Shown here in pieces: positions 53,542-62,768 of a stretch of DNA of 64,000 bases; position 1 is the first letter of the stretch, and each line of letters starts with the position of its first letter. Source of the DNA: Bacteroidota bacterium (GTDB taxonomy: Bacteria > Bacteroidota > Ignavibacteria > Ignavibacteriales > Ignavibacteriaceae); contig JADFLR010000003.1 of the NCBI GenBank assembly GCA_022564295.1, forward strand, positions 156,163 to 220,162, in the 5' to 3' direction. The position numbers were made by a program, and so were the translations under genes. A model generated the notes under the pieces. The model was given only the letters and a program-made list of their open reading frames with translations, searched no databases and was not told the origin of the DNA.

Positions 53542-54822
53542 ATGAAAAATTCAGCAATAATAATTTCATTATTCTGTGTTTTATTTTTTTCAGTCAGCAC
53601 TTTTGCCCAGTTCGATATTGATCTTGAGAAAAAAATAGAAAAAAAAGTGGACAAAGAAATTAATAAGGCTGCAGATGATGCAATTGATGAAACTGCAGAA
53701 ACTATAAAAAAAGGCGGGGGTGATGGAGGAGATCCCGGAAGAGTAGAGACACCGGGGAATGACGAGAATACTGCCACGGACGTTAATACAAATGTTGAAA
53801 CAGATGTCACTCAAGCAACGGTTGATAATCAACCAGTTGAAGAATTAAAACTCTGGTCTAAATATGATTTTGTGGCTGGAGATAAAGTAATTTTTGAAGA
53901 CGATTTAGTGAATGAAGAAAGTGGCGAGTTTCCTTCCCGCTGGGATTTGCTAAGCGGAAGTGCCGAGATTGCTACACTTGGAGAAAACAACATTATTCAT
54001 TTAACTCATAACAATTCTATTGTTCTCCCGTTAATGGATAAGAAGGATTTTCTCACAGATGTTTTTACGTTTGAATTTGATGCTTACTTTGAAAAAGATG
54101 CCACAACACGAACTGACGTTTATAAAATCAGGTTTTTTGAGGGAATCCATAATTCTACAATTATAGATGGTAAAAGTATTTCGCCTATAGATATTAGCTG
54201 GAATAGCGTAAAGATGGGTCAGTTTGGAGGGTATACGACAGGATATGAAGACGAGAAAAAGAGCTGGAACGGAAAATGGAAACATATTGCCATCTCATTT
54301 AATGAAAGATCACTAAAACTATATATGGATGAAGAACGTGTGCTTAACATTCCGAATCTTGGCTTTAAACCAAAGATGTTTTCCATCGGAGCACATTTTG
54401 ATCAGCGTTTCATAAAAATGAGCTCAATTAAAAATATTAGAGTAAATGAGGGCGGCAAAGATTTATATGATCGGATTATGTCCGAAGGGAAATATGTAAC
54501 GCGTGGAATCTTATTTGAGGTCAACAAAGCTGAGATCAACGGTGAATCTATGGGTGTTATAAATAAAATGGTGAAATTAATGAAGAAACACGAGGACCTG
54601 AAATTCAGTATTGAAGGACATACCGACAGCGATGGTGATAACTCTTTTAATCAAAAATTATCTGAGGACCGTGCAGCTTCTGTTATGAATATAATGATCC
54701 AATTAGGCATTGATCCATCAAGATTAGAATCAAAAGGATACGGTGAGAGCAAAGCTTTAGGCGAAAACTCAACACCGGAAGGTAAAGCTAATAACCGAAG
54801 AGTTGAGTTTGTTAAAATTTAA
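53542..54822 (+). CDS. OmpA-family surface protein with a concanavalin-like middle domain, paralogue 1
   Basis: 426 residues. Signal peptide to FAQ; an acidic, charged linker with a short coiled coil (DLEKKIEKKVDKEINKAADD); a 200-residue beta domain with WKHIAISFNERSLKLYMDEE like laminin-G/concanavalin folds; and a C-terminal OmpA peptidoglycan-binding domain (SIEGHTDSDGDNSFNQKLSEDRA ending NRRVEFVKI; the motif GHTD...R is intact). It should tether a sugar- or protein-binding module to the cell wall. GGGAGG precedes the ATG by 5 nt. The next gene is a paralogue. Confidence 0.85.
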   Translation: MKNSAIIISLFCVLFFSVSTFAQFDIDLEKKIEKKVDKEINKAADDAIDETAETIKKGGGDGGDPGRVETPGNDENTATDVNTNVETDVTQATVDNQPVEELKLWSKYDFVAGDKVIFEDDLVNEESGEFPSRWDLLSGSAEIATLGENNIIHLTHNNSIVLPLMDKKDFLTDVFTFEFDAYFEKDATTRTDVYKIRFFEGIHNSTIIDGKSISPIDISWNSVKMGQFGGYTTGYEDEKKSWNGKWKHIAISFNERSLKLYMDEERVLNIPNLGFKPKMFSIGAHFDQRFIKMSSIKNIRVNEGGKDLYDRIMSEGKYVTRGILFEVNKAEINGESMGVINKMVKLMKKHEDLKFSIEGHTDSDGDNSFNQKLSEDRAASVMNIMIQLGIDPSRLESKGYGESKALGENSTPEGKANNRRVEFVKI

Positions 54823-54858
54823 AAAAACATCCTTTATTAATAAACATAAGGGAGGCAT

Positions 54859-55911
54859 ATGAAAAATTCAAAAATAATAATCTCGTTATTCTGCATTTTA
54901 ATCTTTACAACAGGAACTTTTGCACAGATTGATAATGGAAACAAAAACGAAGAAAAACCCGTTGGTTACAATGATAAGCCAAGTCCCGAATTAAAAGTTT
55001 GGTCTAAATATGACTTTGTTTCCGGGGATGAAATAATTTTTGAAGACAACCTATCGAATGAGAAAAACGGTGAGTTTCCTTCCAAGTGGGATCTCAAAAA
55101 AGGCAATGCAGAGAATGCTGTATTCGGAAATGATAATGTTATCGCCTTCCAGATAAACGGAACTGAAATTATGCCGTTAATGACTGAAGAGAAATACCTT
55201 CCGGAAATATTTACAATTGAATTTGATATATACTTTTATAAAAAATACAACGAAGCTTATTACCTTAGCCTGAAGAATCAGAAAAGAATAGATATCCGAC
55301 AGAATAAAGTGTCTCTTGGCAGCTTTAATGGGAAACCTGGCGAAGGAGCGAAAGAAATCGGATGGCATCATATAGCTGTTTCATTCAACATCAGGGCTTT
55401 GAAAGTCTACTTCGATCAAACCAGGGTATTGAATATTCCGAATTTGAAGAAAAAACCCACCTCTCTAATTATTGGTGCTCTCAGCCATGGCTCCAAAAAA
55501 GGTGATCCGGCCATCATAAAAAATATCAAAATTGCCAAGGGAGGTGTTGATCTATATGACAAACTGTTAACCGATGGTAAAATTATTACAACAGGAATCC
55601 GCTTTGATATAAACAAAGCAACAATAAAACCGGAATCTATGGGAGTAATAAATGAAATTGCAAAACTTATGAAAGATCATTCAGATATAAAATTCAGCAT
55701 TGAAGGACATACAGACAGCGATGGGGATGCTGCTTCTAATCAAAAATTATCGGAAGCACGTGCTAATTCAGTAAAGGATGCCCTGGTTGATTTAGGTATT
55801 GATGCCTCAAGACTTGAGACCAAAGGATACGGCGAAAGCAATCCAGTAAACGATAATTCAACCCCTGAAGGAAAAGCAAGTAACAGAAGAGTTGAGTTTG
55901 TTAAGATATAA
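54859..55911 (+). CDS. OmpA-family surface protein, paralogue 2
   Basis: 350 residues with the same order of domains, but lacking the acidic linker. Shared segments include KVWSKYDFVSGDEIIFEDN, GWHHIAVSFNIRALKVYFD and a full OmpA domain (FSIEGHTDSDGDAASN, NRRVEF). The same GGGAGGCAT leader is repeated. Substitutions are spread evenly, so this is an old tandem duplication rather than a recent one. Confidence 0.85.
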   Translation: MKNSKIIISLFCILIFTTGTFAQIDNGNKNEEKPVGYNDKPSPELKVWSKYDFVSGDEIIFEDNLSNEKNGEFPSKWDLKKGNAENAVFGNDNVIAFQINGTEIMPLMTEEKYLPEIFTIEFDIYFYKKYNEAYYLSLKNQKRIDIRQNKVSLGSFNGKPGEGAKEIGWHHIAVSFNIRALKVYFDQTRVLNIPNLKKKPTSLIIGALSHGSKKGDPAIIKNIKIAKGGVDLYDKLLTDGKIITTGIRFDINKATIKPESMGVINEIAKLMKDHSDIKFSIEGHTDSDGDAASNQKLSEARANSVKDALVDLGIDASRLETKGYGESNPVNDNSTPEGKASNRRVEFVKI

Positions 55912-55969
55912 ATGACAGCAGGTGAACATTATTTTTAATATTAATATTAAACATAGGAAGAGAGATATA

Positions 55970-56647
55970 ATGAGAAGCTCATTTAATCTAATTAAATTCC
56001 TGGGGATTGCATTCATTTTTTGCTTTGTGTTTAATAGTGGTTTGCATTCCCAAAATAAGCACCGTTACGTATTTAAATCTGCCCACATTATAAAAATTTC
56101 AAAAACTGTAACAAGTGGTATAGAGATAACTGCCAGAGATAGTATTTTTATAGACGATTATGGAGATAAACAGGTTACTTTCTCAACCCAAATACAAAAT
56201 ATAACAATGGCAAATATGGTTACAGAAAAGAAAACAGTAAGTATAATCGATGGGGAATGGATAATAAATTATGACCCGGAAACTAAAGAGGGTACAAAAA
56301 TGAAATTTAATCTTGCCGATAAATTTTCTGGAATGTCGGAAGAAGATATGAAAAAGTTTGCCGAACAGATGGCTTATGCTACCGGTACCGAAACAAAAGA
56401 TATCGGCACAAAAGAGATTGCAGGTAAGACCTGCAAAGGCACCGAAGCAACAACCAATATGATGGGGATGGAAACTAATTCAATAATCTGGCAGTACGGA
56501 AACTTTGCCATGGAAATGGTTACCAAAGGAGCCGGAACAAATATTAAGGAAGGAGTGACAAAATTTGAGGAAGGCATTAAGGTTGATCCAAAATTATTCC
56601 TTGTACCCGATGATGTAAAGATTACAGAGTACGAATCACCTTATTAA
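55970..56647 (+). CDS. Secreted protein, DUF4412-like
   Basis: About 225 residues from ATG 55970, which has GGAAGAGAG upstream and a signal peptide (FLGIAFIFCFVFNSGLHSQ); the frame itself opens 48 bp earlier. The body has IDGEWIINYDPETKEGTKM, KKFAEQMAYATGTETKD and GKTCKGTEATTNMMGMETNSIIW, which recall the DUF4412 family of beta-strand-rich periplasmic proteins. Related in style to the lipoprotein at 62032. Function unknown. Confidence 0.65.
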   Translation: MRSSFNLIKFLGIAFIFCFVFNSGLHSQNKHRYVFKSAHIIKISKTVTSGIEITARDSIFIDDYGDKQVTFSTQIQNITMANMVTEKKTVSIIDGEWIINYDPETKEGTKMKFNLADKFSGMSEEDMKKFAEQMAYATGTETKDIGTKEIAGKTCKGTEATTNMMGMETNSIIWQYGNFAMEMVTKGAGTNIKEGVTKFEEGIKVDPKLFLVPDDVKITEYESPY

Positions 56648-56690
56648 TTTAATAAAACTAATACAATCAACTATCTACAGGAGGCTTAAA

Positions 56691-57666
56691 ATGAAGAATT
56701 TCTTCACAATATTTCTACTATTTTCTTTCACCAATTCACGCAGACACCTTGCAATCATCTGTTGATATTGGTTCACCTGGCGGAGGTAATAACTGGGATT
56801 TTACAATGCTTCAATCCAATTTACTGATAAGCTATGAAAGTGTTGATCCTGCCTCAACACCACATATTGGTGACTTTCCCGGTGCAGATTATGCAACTCA
56901 TAGTGTTAGTACAGCTCAAGGCACAACATCGAATATCTGGTCGTACTTATTACTGAATGGAACTTTTGATAATATGGGTCAAGCAATTGAGATAGATATC
57001 GTCCCGGGATTTGTTACAACAATAAAAAATGATCCCGCCAAACGACAGGCAGTGCTTCCTTATACCTTTAGTTCACAATGGACGCAGACATATGAACAAA
57101 CACTTCTGATTAATGGAATGGTGGTATTCACTTCATCTATTTCATTAAGTGCAATTGTAGATGCATATGGTACGATGGCTATACCCGGCGGAGCTAGTTA
57201 TGAAGTTTTAAGAGTTAGAGAGGAACTAACTATTAATGGATTAACAGGTGTTATTTATGCTTTCATTGCAAATAATGGCGCACAAGTCACTGTCACACCA
57301 GTTGATACGAATCCACCAAACACCGGTACGATTAACGTAGAAGAAACTAATTATAATGGAGCACTCTCAACCACTGGGGTTGAACAAATAAGCCGATTAC
57401 CAAATGATTATTCATTAAGTCAAAATTACCCAAATCCGTTTAACCCATCAACAAACATTGAGTATTCAATCCCATCAGAATCATTTGTTGAATTAAAAGT
57501 GTACGATATTCTGGGTAACGAAGTTGCTTCCCTGGTAAATGAGCAGCAGCACGCCGGAGTTTACAGAGCTGACTTTACCGCAGACAACCTTCCAAGCGGA
57601 ATGTACTTTGCGAGGATAACTGCAAACGAGTTTACACAAGTTATAAAGATGACTTTATTGAAATAA
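56691..57666 (+). pseudogene. T9SS-secreted protein with a frameshift in its signal peptide
   Basis: ATG 56691 has a strong AGGAGG ribosome site and encodes a signal-like MKNFFTIFLLFSF, but that frame stops after 24 codons. The long frame of 305 residues (from 56749) begins without a usable start and, read back, gives PIHADTLQSSVDIG, the expected end of the signal and start of the mature protein. A single-base change in the T/C-rich run around 56720-56733 would join them. The body ends in the sorting domain at 57421. It could be a real mutation or a sequence error. Confidence 0.7.
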
Positions 57667-57753
57667 CATATATGTTGAAAGCACAGAGGTAAAATAACCC
57701 CATTAAATTTTACTAAATAAAATTAATCATTCTACTAACTGTAGAGGTTTCAT

Positions 57754-58620
57754 ATGAGAATGCTTGACTTATTAACGAAAGTACTTATTGTAACTGTTTT
57801 TATCAGTTCATTTTCTTTGGCTCAGGATATTCCAAATCCTGGATTTGAAAATTGGACAGGCAACAATCCTGATGGTTGGTTTCCTAATAATCCTCCAACC
57901 GGAACGCCACCAATCTCCCCAAACTCTAATGCTCACAGCGGCAGCTTATGTGCCCAGCTTGAGGTGGTAGATCTTGGTGGATTCCCTTTCCCCCCTGTTC
58001 TGTCCTCGGGGGAAGATGGATTGGGATTTCCGGTTTCTCAGCGCTATGAAGCTGTAAACGGTTATTATAAGTTTGCCCCACAAACTGGTGATTTTTTTGA
58101 TGTTGCTGTTCAGATGTGGGAAGGTGGGATACAAGGAACTCTAATTGGCAATGGATTTTTCTCTACAAATGCCGCTACTACTGATTGGATACAGTTTTTT
58201 ACACCTATTAATTATACAGGACCGGGAACTCCTGATTGGTGTACAGTGCTTTTTTTAGTGGGGATAAATCAGAGCTTAGGCGGGGTTGCGCTTGTAGATG
58301 ATTTAAGGTTTGGTGGTGCGACTGGTGTCGATTTGTTAGAAAATGGTCTTGTACATAAGCAATTTGAACTATCTCAAAATTATCCGAATCCTTTTAATCC
58401 CTCAACAAACATTGAGTACTCGATTCCTGAAGAATCATTTGTTGAGTTAAAGGTTTATGATGTGCTCGGTAACGAAGTTGCTTCCTTGGTAAATGAACAG
58501 AAGCAAGCCGGGGTTTACAGAGCAGAATTTACCGCTGACAACCTTCCAAGCGGAATGTACTTTGCAAGGATAACAGCAAACGAGTTTACGAAAGTTGTAA
58601 AGATGATTTTGTTGAGATAG
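57754..58620 (+). CDS. T9SS-secreted protein, carbohydrate-binding-like
   Basis: 288 residues. Signal peptide MLDLLTKVLIVTVFISSFSLAQ, then PNPGFENWTGNNPDGWFPNNP, a start typical of secreted DUF4465/PCMD-type beta-sandwich binding domains, then the sorting domain from NYPNPFNPSTNIEYSIP to the end. GAGG precedes the ATG. Ligand unknown. Confidence 0.82.
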   Translation: MRMLDLLTKVLIVTVFISSFSLAQDIPNPGFENWTGNNPDGWFPNNPPTGTPPISPNSNAHSGSLCAQLEVVDLGGFPFPPVLSSGEDGLGFPVSQRYEAVNGYYKFAPQTGDFFDVAVQMWEGGIQGTLIGNGFFSTNAATTDWIQFFTPINYTGPGTPDWCTVLFLVGINQSLGGVALVDDLRFGGATGVDLLENGLVHKQFELSQNYPNPFNPSTNIEYSIPEESFVELKVYDVLGNEVASLVNEQKQAGVYRAEFTADNLPSGMYFARITANEFTKVVKMILLR

Positions 58621-58668
58621 GGAGACAATAAATAAATTATTATAAACATTCGATTTGAGGTGACGATT

Positions 58669-59745
58669 ATGAGTAATTTGCAACTCGTTTTGTCTAAATT
58701 GATGTTGCTGGTGTTAGTATCAGCATCATCTCTAAATGCCCAGCAGTTGGGCGGATCAACAGGATACGGGGTGGACGGCAGTAACTTCCCAACCATGAAC
58801 TGGATATCAGTCCCAATCCCGGCAGGCACACCTATTATGACCATAGGCGCGACAACAGCAGATGGGCAGGGCGGTGATTTTATATCATTATTCCAGGCGG
58901 GGTTTTTTACTACACAAAGTGGTACGCTTGTATCAATCGTTGCCGATCTTGGAACTGCTGTAACAATAGCTCCCATTACTGGAGTAACCCCCGGGCAAAT
59001 TATTGTGGGAATGGGTTTCGATCTTTCAAGTGCCACTATGTATCTGGTTGGTTCTAATCTCGGCATTCCGCCATCCACTCAGTTATATACGCTGGATATT
59101 GGGACGGGCGCTGCTACATTAATAGGAGATATTACCAATGCACCAGGAATATTTGCAATTGCGGTAAATTGCGATGGTGAAATTTATGGATTTGATTCTG
59201 CCGGGGGTAATTTAGTCAGCATAGATCCAACTACCGGCGCAGCCACTATTGTTGGGTCATTAGGCGTGTCTAGTATTTTCGCCCAGGATGCTGATTTTGA
59301 TCCGGAAACCGGGATGTTATATTGGACAATTTTTAACGGCGCATCGGGTGAATTGAGAAGTGTTGATGTGAACACGGGAAATTCAACTTTGATAACTACC
59401 TGGTCCGCAGATTTAATTTCATTCGGTATTTTCGGAGATTGCCCGTCAACCGGTGTTGAACAGACTTCAAATGAAGTCCCATCGGAGTATAAACTATCTC
59501 AAAATTACCCAAATCCGTTTAACCCATCAACAAACATTGAGTACTCAATTCCATCAGAATCATTTGTTGAGTTAAAGGTGTATGATGTTCTTGGTAACGA
59601 AGTTGCTTCTTTGGTAAATGAACAGCAGCAAGCCGGAGTTTACAAAGCAGACTTTACCGCTGTCAACCTTCCAAGCGGAATGTACTTTGCAAGGATAACT
59701 GCAAACGAGTTTACACAAGTTGTAAAGATGATTTTAATAAAATAA
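58669..59745 (+). CDS. T9SS-secreted beta-propeller-like protein
   Basis: 358 residues from ATG 58669, with GAGGTG upstream; the frame itself opens with a GTG 9 bp earlier. A signal peptide ends in LNAQ. The body repeats short strands such as TTGAATIVGSLG and DIGTGAATLIGD that suggest a WD-like propeller. The end is the 246-nt sorting-domain block shared with its neighbours. Function unknown. Confidence 0.82.
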   Translation: MSNLQLVLSKLMLLVLVSASSLNAQQLGGSTGYGVDGSNFPTMNWISVPIPAGTPIMTIGATTADGQGGDFISLFQAGFFTTQSGTLVSIVADLGTAVTIAPITGVTPGQIIVGMGFDLSSATMYLVGSNLGIPPSTQLYTLDIGTGAATLIGDITNAPGIFAIAVNCDGEIYGFDSAGGNLVSIDPTTGAATIVGSLGVSSIFAQDADFDPETGMLYWTIFNGASGELRSVDVNTGNSTLITTWSADLISFGIFGDCPSTGVEQTSNEVPSEYKLSQNYPNPFNPSTNIEYSIPSESFVELKVYDVLGNEVASLVNEQQQAGVYKADFTAVNLPSGMYFARITANEFTQVVKMILIK

Positions 59746-59758
59746 AATAGGAGCTAAT

Positions 59759-61897
59759 ATGAAAACGAATTTAATCTCCGCATTAATATTTCTTGTAGTT
59801 TCAATTTGTGGATACTCCCAGGTATGGCAGCAAACTGCAAGCACACCAGAAGGAAGCGGTGTTACTGAGATGGTTGTCAGGCAAATCAATGGTCAAATAT
59901 TTGTAACCACAGGTTCGTTCAACTGGCCAAACGGAGATATGGGTGGAGTTAGGCGCTCAACAGATGATGGAGCAACCTGGGAAAATGTATCAGATGATGT
60001 ATTTATTGCAAGAACTATAATTGATGCCCCGGATGGGAATTTATACGCCAGTATCTGGGACTTTCCACAGGATGAGGGTCTATACCGCTCAACTGATAAC
60101 GGTAATAGTTGGGGAACACCGTTGGTTACTGTTCCAAGCGGCGATAATATTTTTTCAATCGCGGTGAGCACATTAACAACACCTAATACAATATTTGCGG
60201 GAACAAGGAATGGACCGCTCCGATCAACTGATAATGGTGTAAATTGGGCACCGGCTACCAATGGTATTCCAGGAAATTCCTGGGTGAGGGATATTGACGT
60301 TGATTCTGCTGGCGTTGTAGTAGCAGCGACAACAAACGGAGTGTTTTTTTCAATTGATAATGGGGACTTATGGCAGGAAACAACCGGTATTGCACAGGGA
60401 GATACTATTGTTAAGTTAATATTCGATTATCCATTGTCAACCGAAAAAGCAGGGGGCTCAACCAGGTTGCTTGGCGGCTCCGACGATGGAAACATATACG
60501 AAGCCATCCGAGATGTAGTAAACAACGAGTATTTATTGTTTACTTTATTAGCAATTATTCCCGGTAGTGAGTTTACGGGAACGGCTATAACTTATTTGCT
60601 AGTACAAAATTTAAAAATGCATGGAGTATCTACTTTTCCAGAGGGTAGTTTTGGAGGTGGATTTTACTTGTCTTCTGACAATGGCGCAAGCTGGAATCAA
60701 AACAATAGTGGCTTACCATCTAATCCAAAAAGTTCAGCGCTTTCTGCCAAGGTTGATAAGCAAGGTGATTCTCAGGCAGATGTTCATTTCTATATTGGAT
60801 TTTTTGAAAATGTGAACGGCGGTGCAAGAATATATAAAATCACATATAACGTATCAAGTCAGCAGGACTGGACTGCCCAATCGAGTGGAACAACGAATGA
60901 CCTTCATGGAGTCTCCTTTACTGATGCTAACACGGGAACGGTTGTGGGTTCCTTTGGCACTATTCTCCGCACAACAGATGGTGGGACAAACTGGACACCT
61001 CAATCAAGCGGAACAACGTGGGACCTCCTAGATGTCTCTTTCACCGATGCCAGCACGGGGACTGCTGTAGGTTTCTCCGGCACAATTCTCGGTACCACGA
61101 ATGGTGGAACAAACTGGACTCTTCAATCGAGTGGAACAATGAATAACCTCTTTGGAGTCTCATTTACTGATGCCAATACGGGAACGGCTGTGGGTCAATT
61201 TGGCACTATTCTCCACACTACTGATGGTGGGATAAACTGGACTTCTCAAAGCGGAACAGCTGAGAACCTCCGTGGAGTCTCTTTCACTGATGCTAACACG
61301 GGAACAGCTGTGGGTACCTTTGGCACTATTCTCCGCACTTCGGATGGAGGGACAAACTGGACTCCCCAATCAAGCGGAACATCGATTTCACTCACTGGTA
61401 TTTCTTTCACCGATGCCAATACGGGAACCGTTGTGGGTTTGGGTGGAACGATTCTGTCCACCACGGATGGGGGTGCAAGTTGGACCTCTCAATCAAGCGG
61501 AACAACCAACCAACTCGATGGAGTCTCCTTCACCGATGCCAACACCGGAACCGCGGTAGGTTTATTGGGTACTATTCTCCGCACATCTGGTGGAACCACC
61601 TGGGTTCAAGAAAACGGAACTTCTCAAATTCCAAATGACTTTGCGCTGAAGCAGAATTATCCTAATCCGTTTAACCCATCAACGAATATTGAGTATTCAA
61701 TTCCATCAGAATCATTTGTTGAGCTAAAGGTGTATGATCTGCTCGGTAACGAAGTTGCTACTTTAGTAGACGAACAGCAGCAAGCCGGAGTTTACAGAGC
61801 CGACTTTACCGCAGACAACCTTCCAAGCGGAATGTACTTTGCAAGGATAACTGCAAACGAGTTTACACAAGTTGTAAAGATGATTTTACTGAAGTAG
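59759..61897 (+). CDS. T9SS-secreted protein with six YCF48-type repeats
   Basis: 712 residues. Signal peptide to SQ, an N-terminal propeller part (VRRSTDDGATWENV, LYRSTDNGNSW), then six tandem 41-residue units of the form SFTDANTGTAVG-x3-GTIL-x-TTDGGTNWT, then the sorting domain. YCF48-like blades are photosystem-II assembly-type propellers in plants but serve as surface repeats in Bacteroidota. TAGGAG precedes the ATG. Six near-identical blades at the DNA level suggest recent expansion. Confidence 0.85.
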   Translation: MKTNLISALIFLVVSICGYSQVWQQTASTPEGSGVTEMVVRQINGQIFVTTGSFNWPNGDMGGVRRSTDDGATWENVSDDVFIARTIIDAPDGNLYASIWDFPQDEGLYRSTDNGNSWGTPLVTVPSGDNIFSIAVSTLTTPNTIFAGTRNGPLRSTDNGVNWAPATNGIPGNSWVRDIDVDSAGVVVAATTNGVFFSIDNGDLWQETTGIAQGDTIVKLIFDYPLSTEKAGGSTRLLGGSDDGNIYEAIRDVVNNEYLLFTLLAIIPGSEFTGTAITYLLVQNLKMHGVSTFPEGSFGGGFYLSSDNGASWNQNNSGLPSNPKSSALSAKVDKQGDSQADVHFYIGFFENVNGGARIYKITYNVSSQQDWTAQSSGTTNDLHGVSFTDANTGTVVGSFGTILRTTDGGTNWTPQSSGTTWDLLDVSFTDASTGTAVGFSGTILGTTNGGTNWTLQSSGTMNNLFGVSFTDANTGTAVGQFGTILHTTDGGINWTSQSGTAENLRGVSFTDANTGTAVGTFGTILRTSDGGTNWTPQSSGTSISLTGISFTDANTGTVVGLGGTILSTTDGGASWTSQSSGTTNQLDGVSFTDANTGTAVGLLGTILRTSGGTTWVQENGTSQIPNDFALKQNYPNPFNPSTNIEYSIPSESFVELKVYDLLGNEVATLVDEQQQAGVYRADFTADNLPSGMYFARITANEFTQVVKMILLK
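60908..61610 (+). repeat. Six tandem repeats of 123 bp inside the YCF48 gene
   Basis: Units begin at 60908, 61031, 61154, 61274, 61397 and 61520, each 123 bp except one of 120 bp. They are in frame and encode a 41-residue (once 40) blade. They will misassemble easily and copy number may vary. Confidence 0.85.
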
Positions 61898-62031
61898 TTA
61901 ATTTTAGATATATCTAATGACAAATTTACACAAAACATCTTTAAGTGGGTAATAACATTGCCTGCTTTTTTATTAAGTATTATTTGGCTTATCTTTAAAT
62001 AACAAATCATTCTAAAATTTATATTTTGTTT

Positions 62032-62757
62032 ATGTCATCTTTAAACATCAAAAAACTACTCCCGGCATTTTTGATGCTTTTAATTCTTGTATTCCAACCG
62101 GCCTGCTCAATCGATGAGAATAAAACACCCGAAAACATTATCACAAAAAAATCTAAAAAAGAGCAAAAATTATTTATTACAGATCAAAAAATATATGGTA
62201 TTAAATCAGGCATAATTGAATATGAGATAACAGGTTCGCAAACGGGAACTAAAAAATTATACTTTGATTATTGGGGAAGAAAACAAGCTGAATTTACAAA
62301 CTCTACAATAAAAGTGGGCAAATACACAAAACACAGCAACCTGCTTAAAATTACAAACGGTGACTGGCAATACATAATAAATCTGGAAAACAATACAGGA
62401 CTAAAAAGGGAAAACCCTGTAATTGAAAAGATAATTGAATTAAAGAACCAAACGAATTACGGTGAATTTGGCGAACAACTTTTATTGATTAGTGGGGGTT
62501 TTGAATCCGGGCGGGATATGGTTTCCGGTAAAAAATGCAAAGTATATGAATTCAAAAAACAAAATACCAAAAGTTGGATATGGAACTGGCTGATGTTAAA
62601 ATCACAAACAAAAAGAGGCAATATTAATATTACAGTTGTTGCAAAAAAAATAGAGGAGAATGTATTTATTGCCGATACTGTTTTTAATCCCCCAAAGAAT
62701 ATTTTAATAACAGAAGTTGACCTCGAAAGTTTGAGAAATCAGGTAGGCGAAAACTGA
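62032..62757 (+). CDS. Secreted lipoprotein, DUF4412-like
   Basis: About 241 residues from ATG 62032. Lipobox FQPACSIDE puts the acylated Cys near residue 24. The body has YGIKSGIIEYEITGS, KKLYFDYWGRKQAEF, NGDWQYIINLENNTG and KKCKVYEF, similar in order to the protein at 55970. It is probably anchored to the outer membrane. Function unknown. Confidence 0.65.
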   Translation: MSSLNIKKLLPAFLMLLILVFQPACSIDENKTPENIITKKSKKEQKLFITDQKIYGIKSGIIEYEITGSQTGTKKLYFDYWGRKQAEFTNSTIKVGKYTKHSNLLKITNGDWQYIINLENNTGLKRENPVIEKIIELKNQTNYGEFGEQLLLISGGFESGRDMVSGKKCKVYEFKKQNTKSWIWNWLMLKSQTKRGNINITVVAKKIEENVFIADTVFNPPKNILITEVDLESLRNQVGEN

Positions 62758-62768
62758 TGTTAATCCGA

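Noticed and set aside
60880..61620. CRISPR-like array
   Set aside because: The periodic 123-bp units are in frame inside a long coding sequence and encode protein blades, with no spacers.
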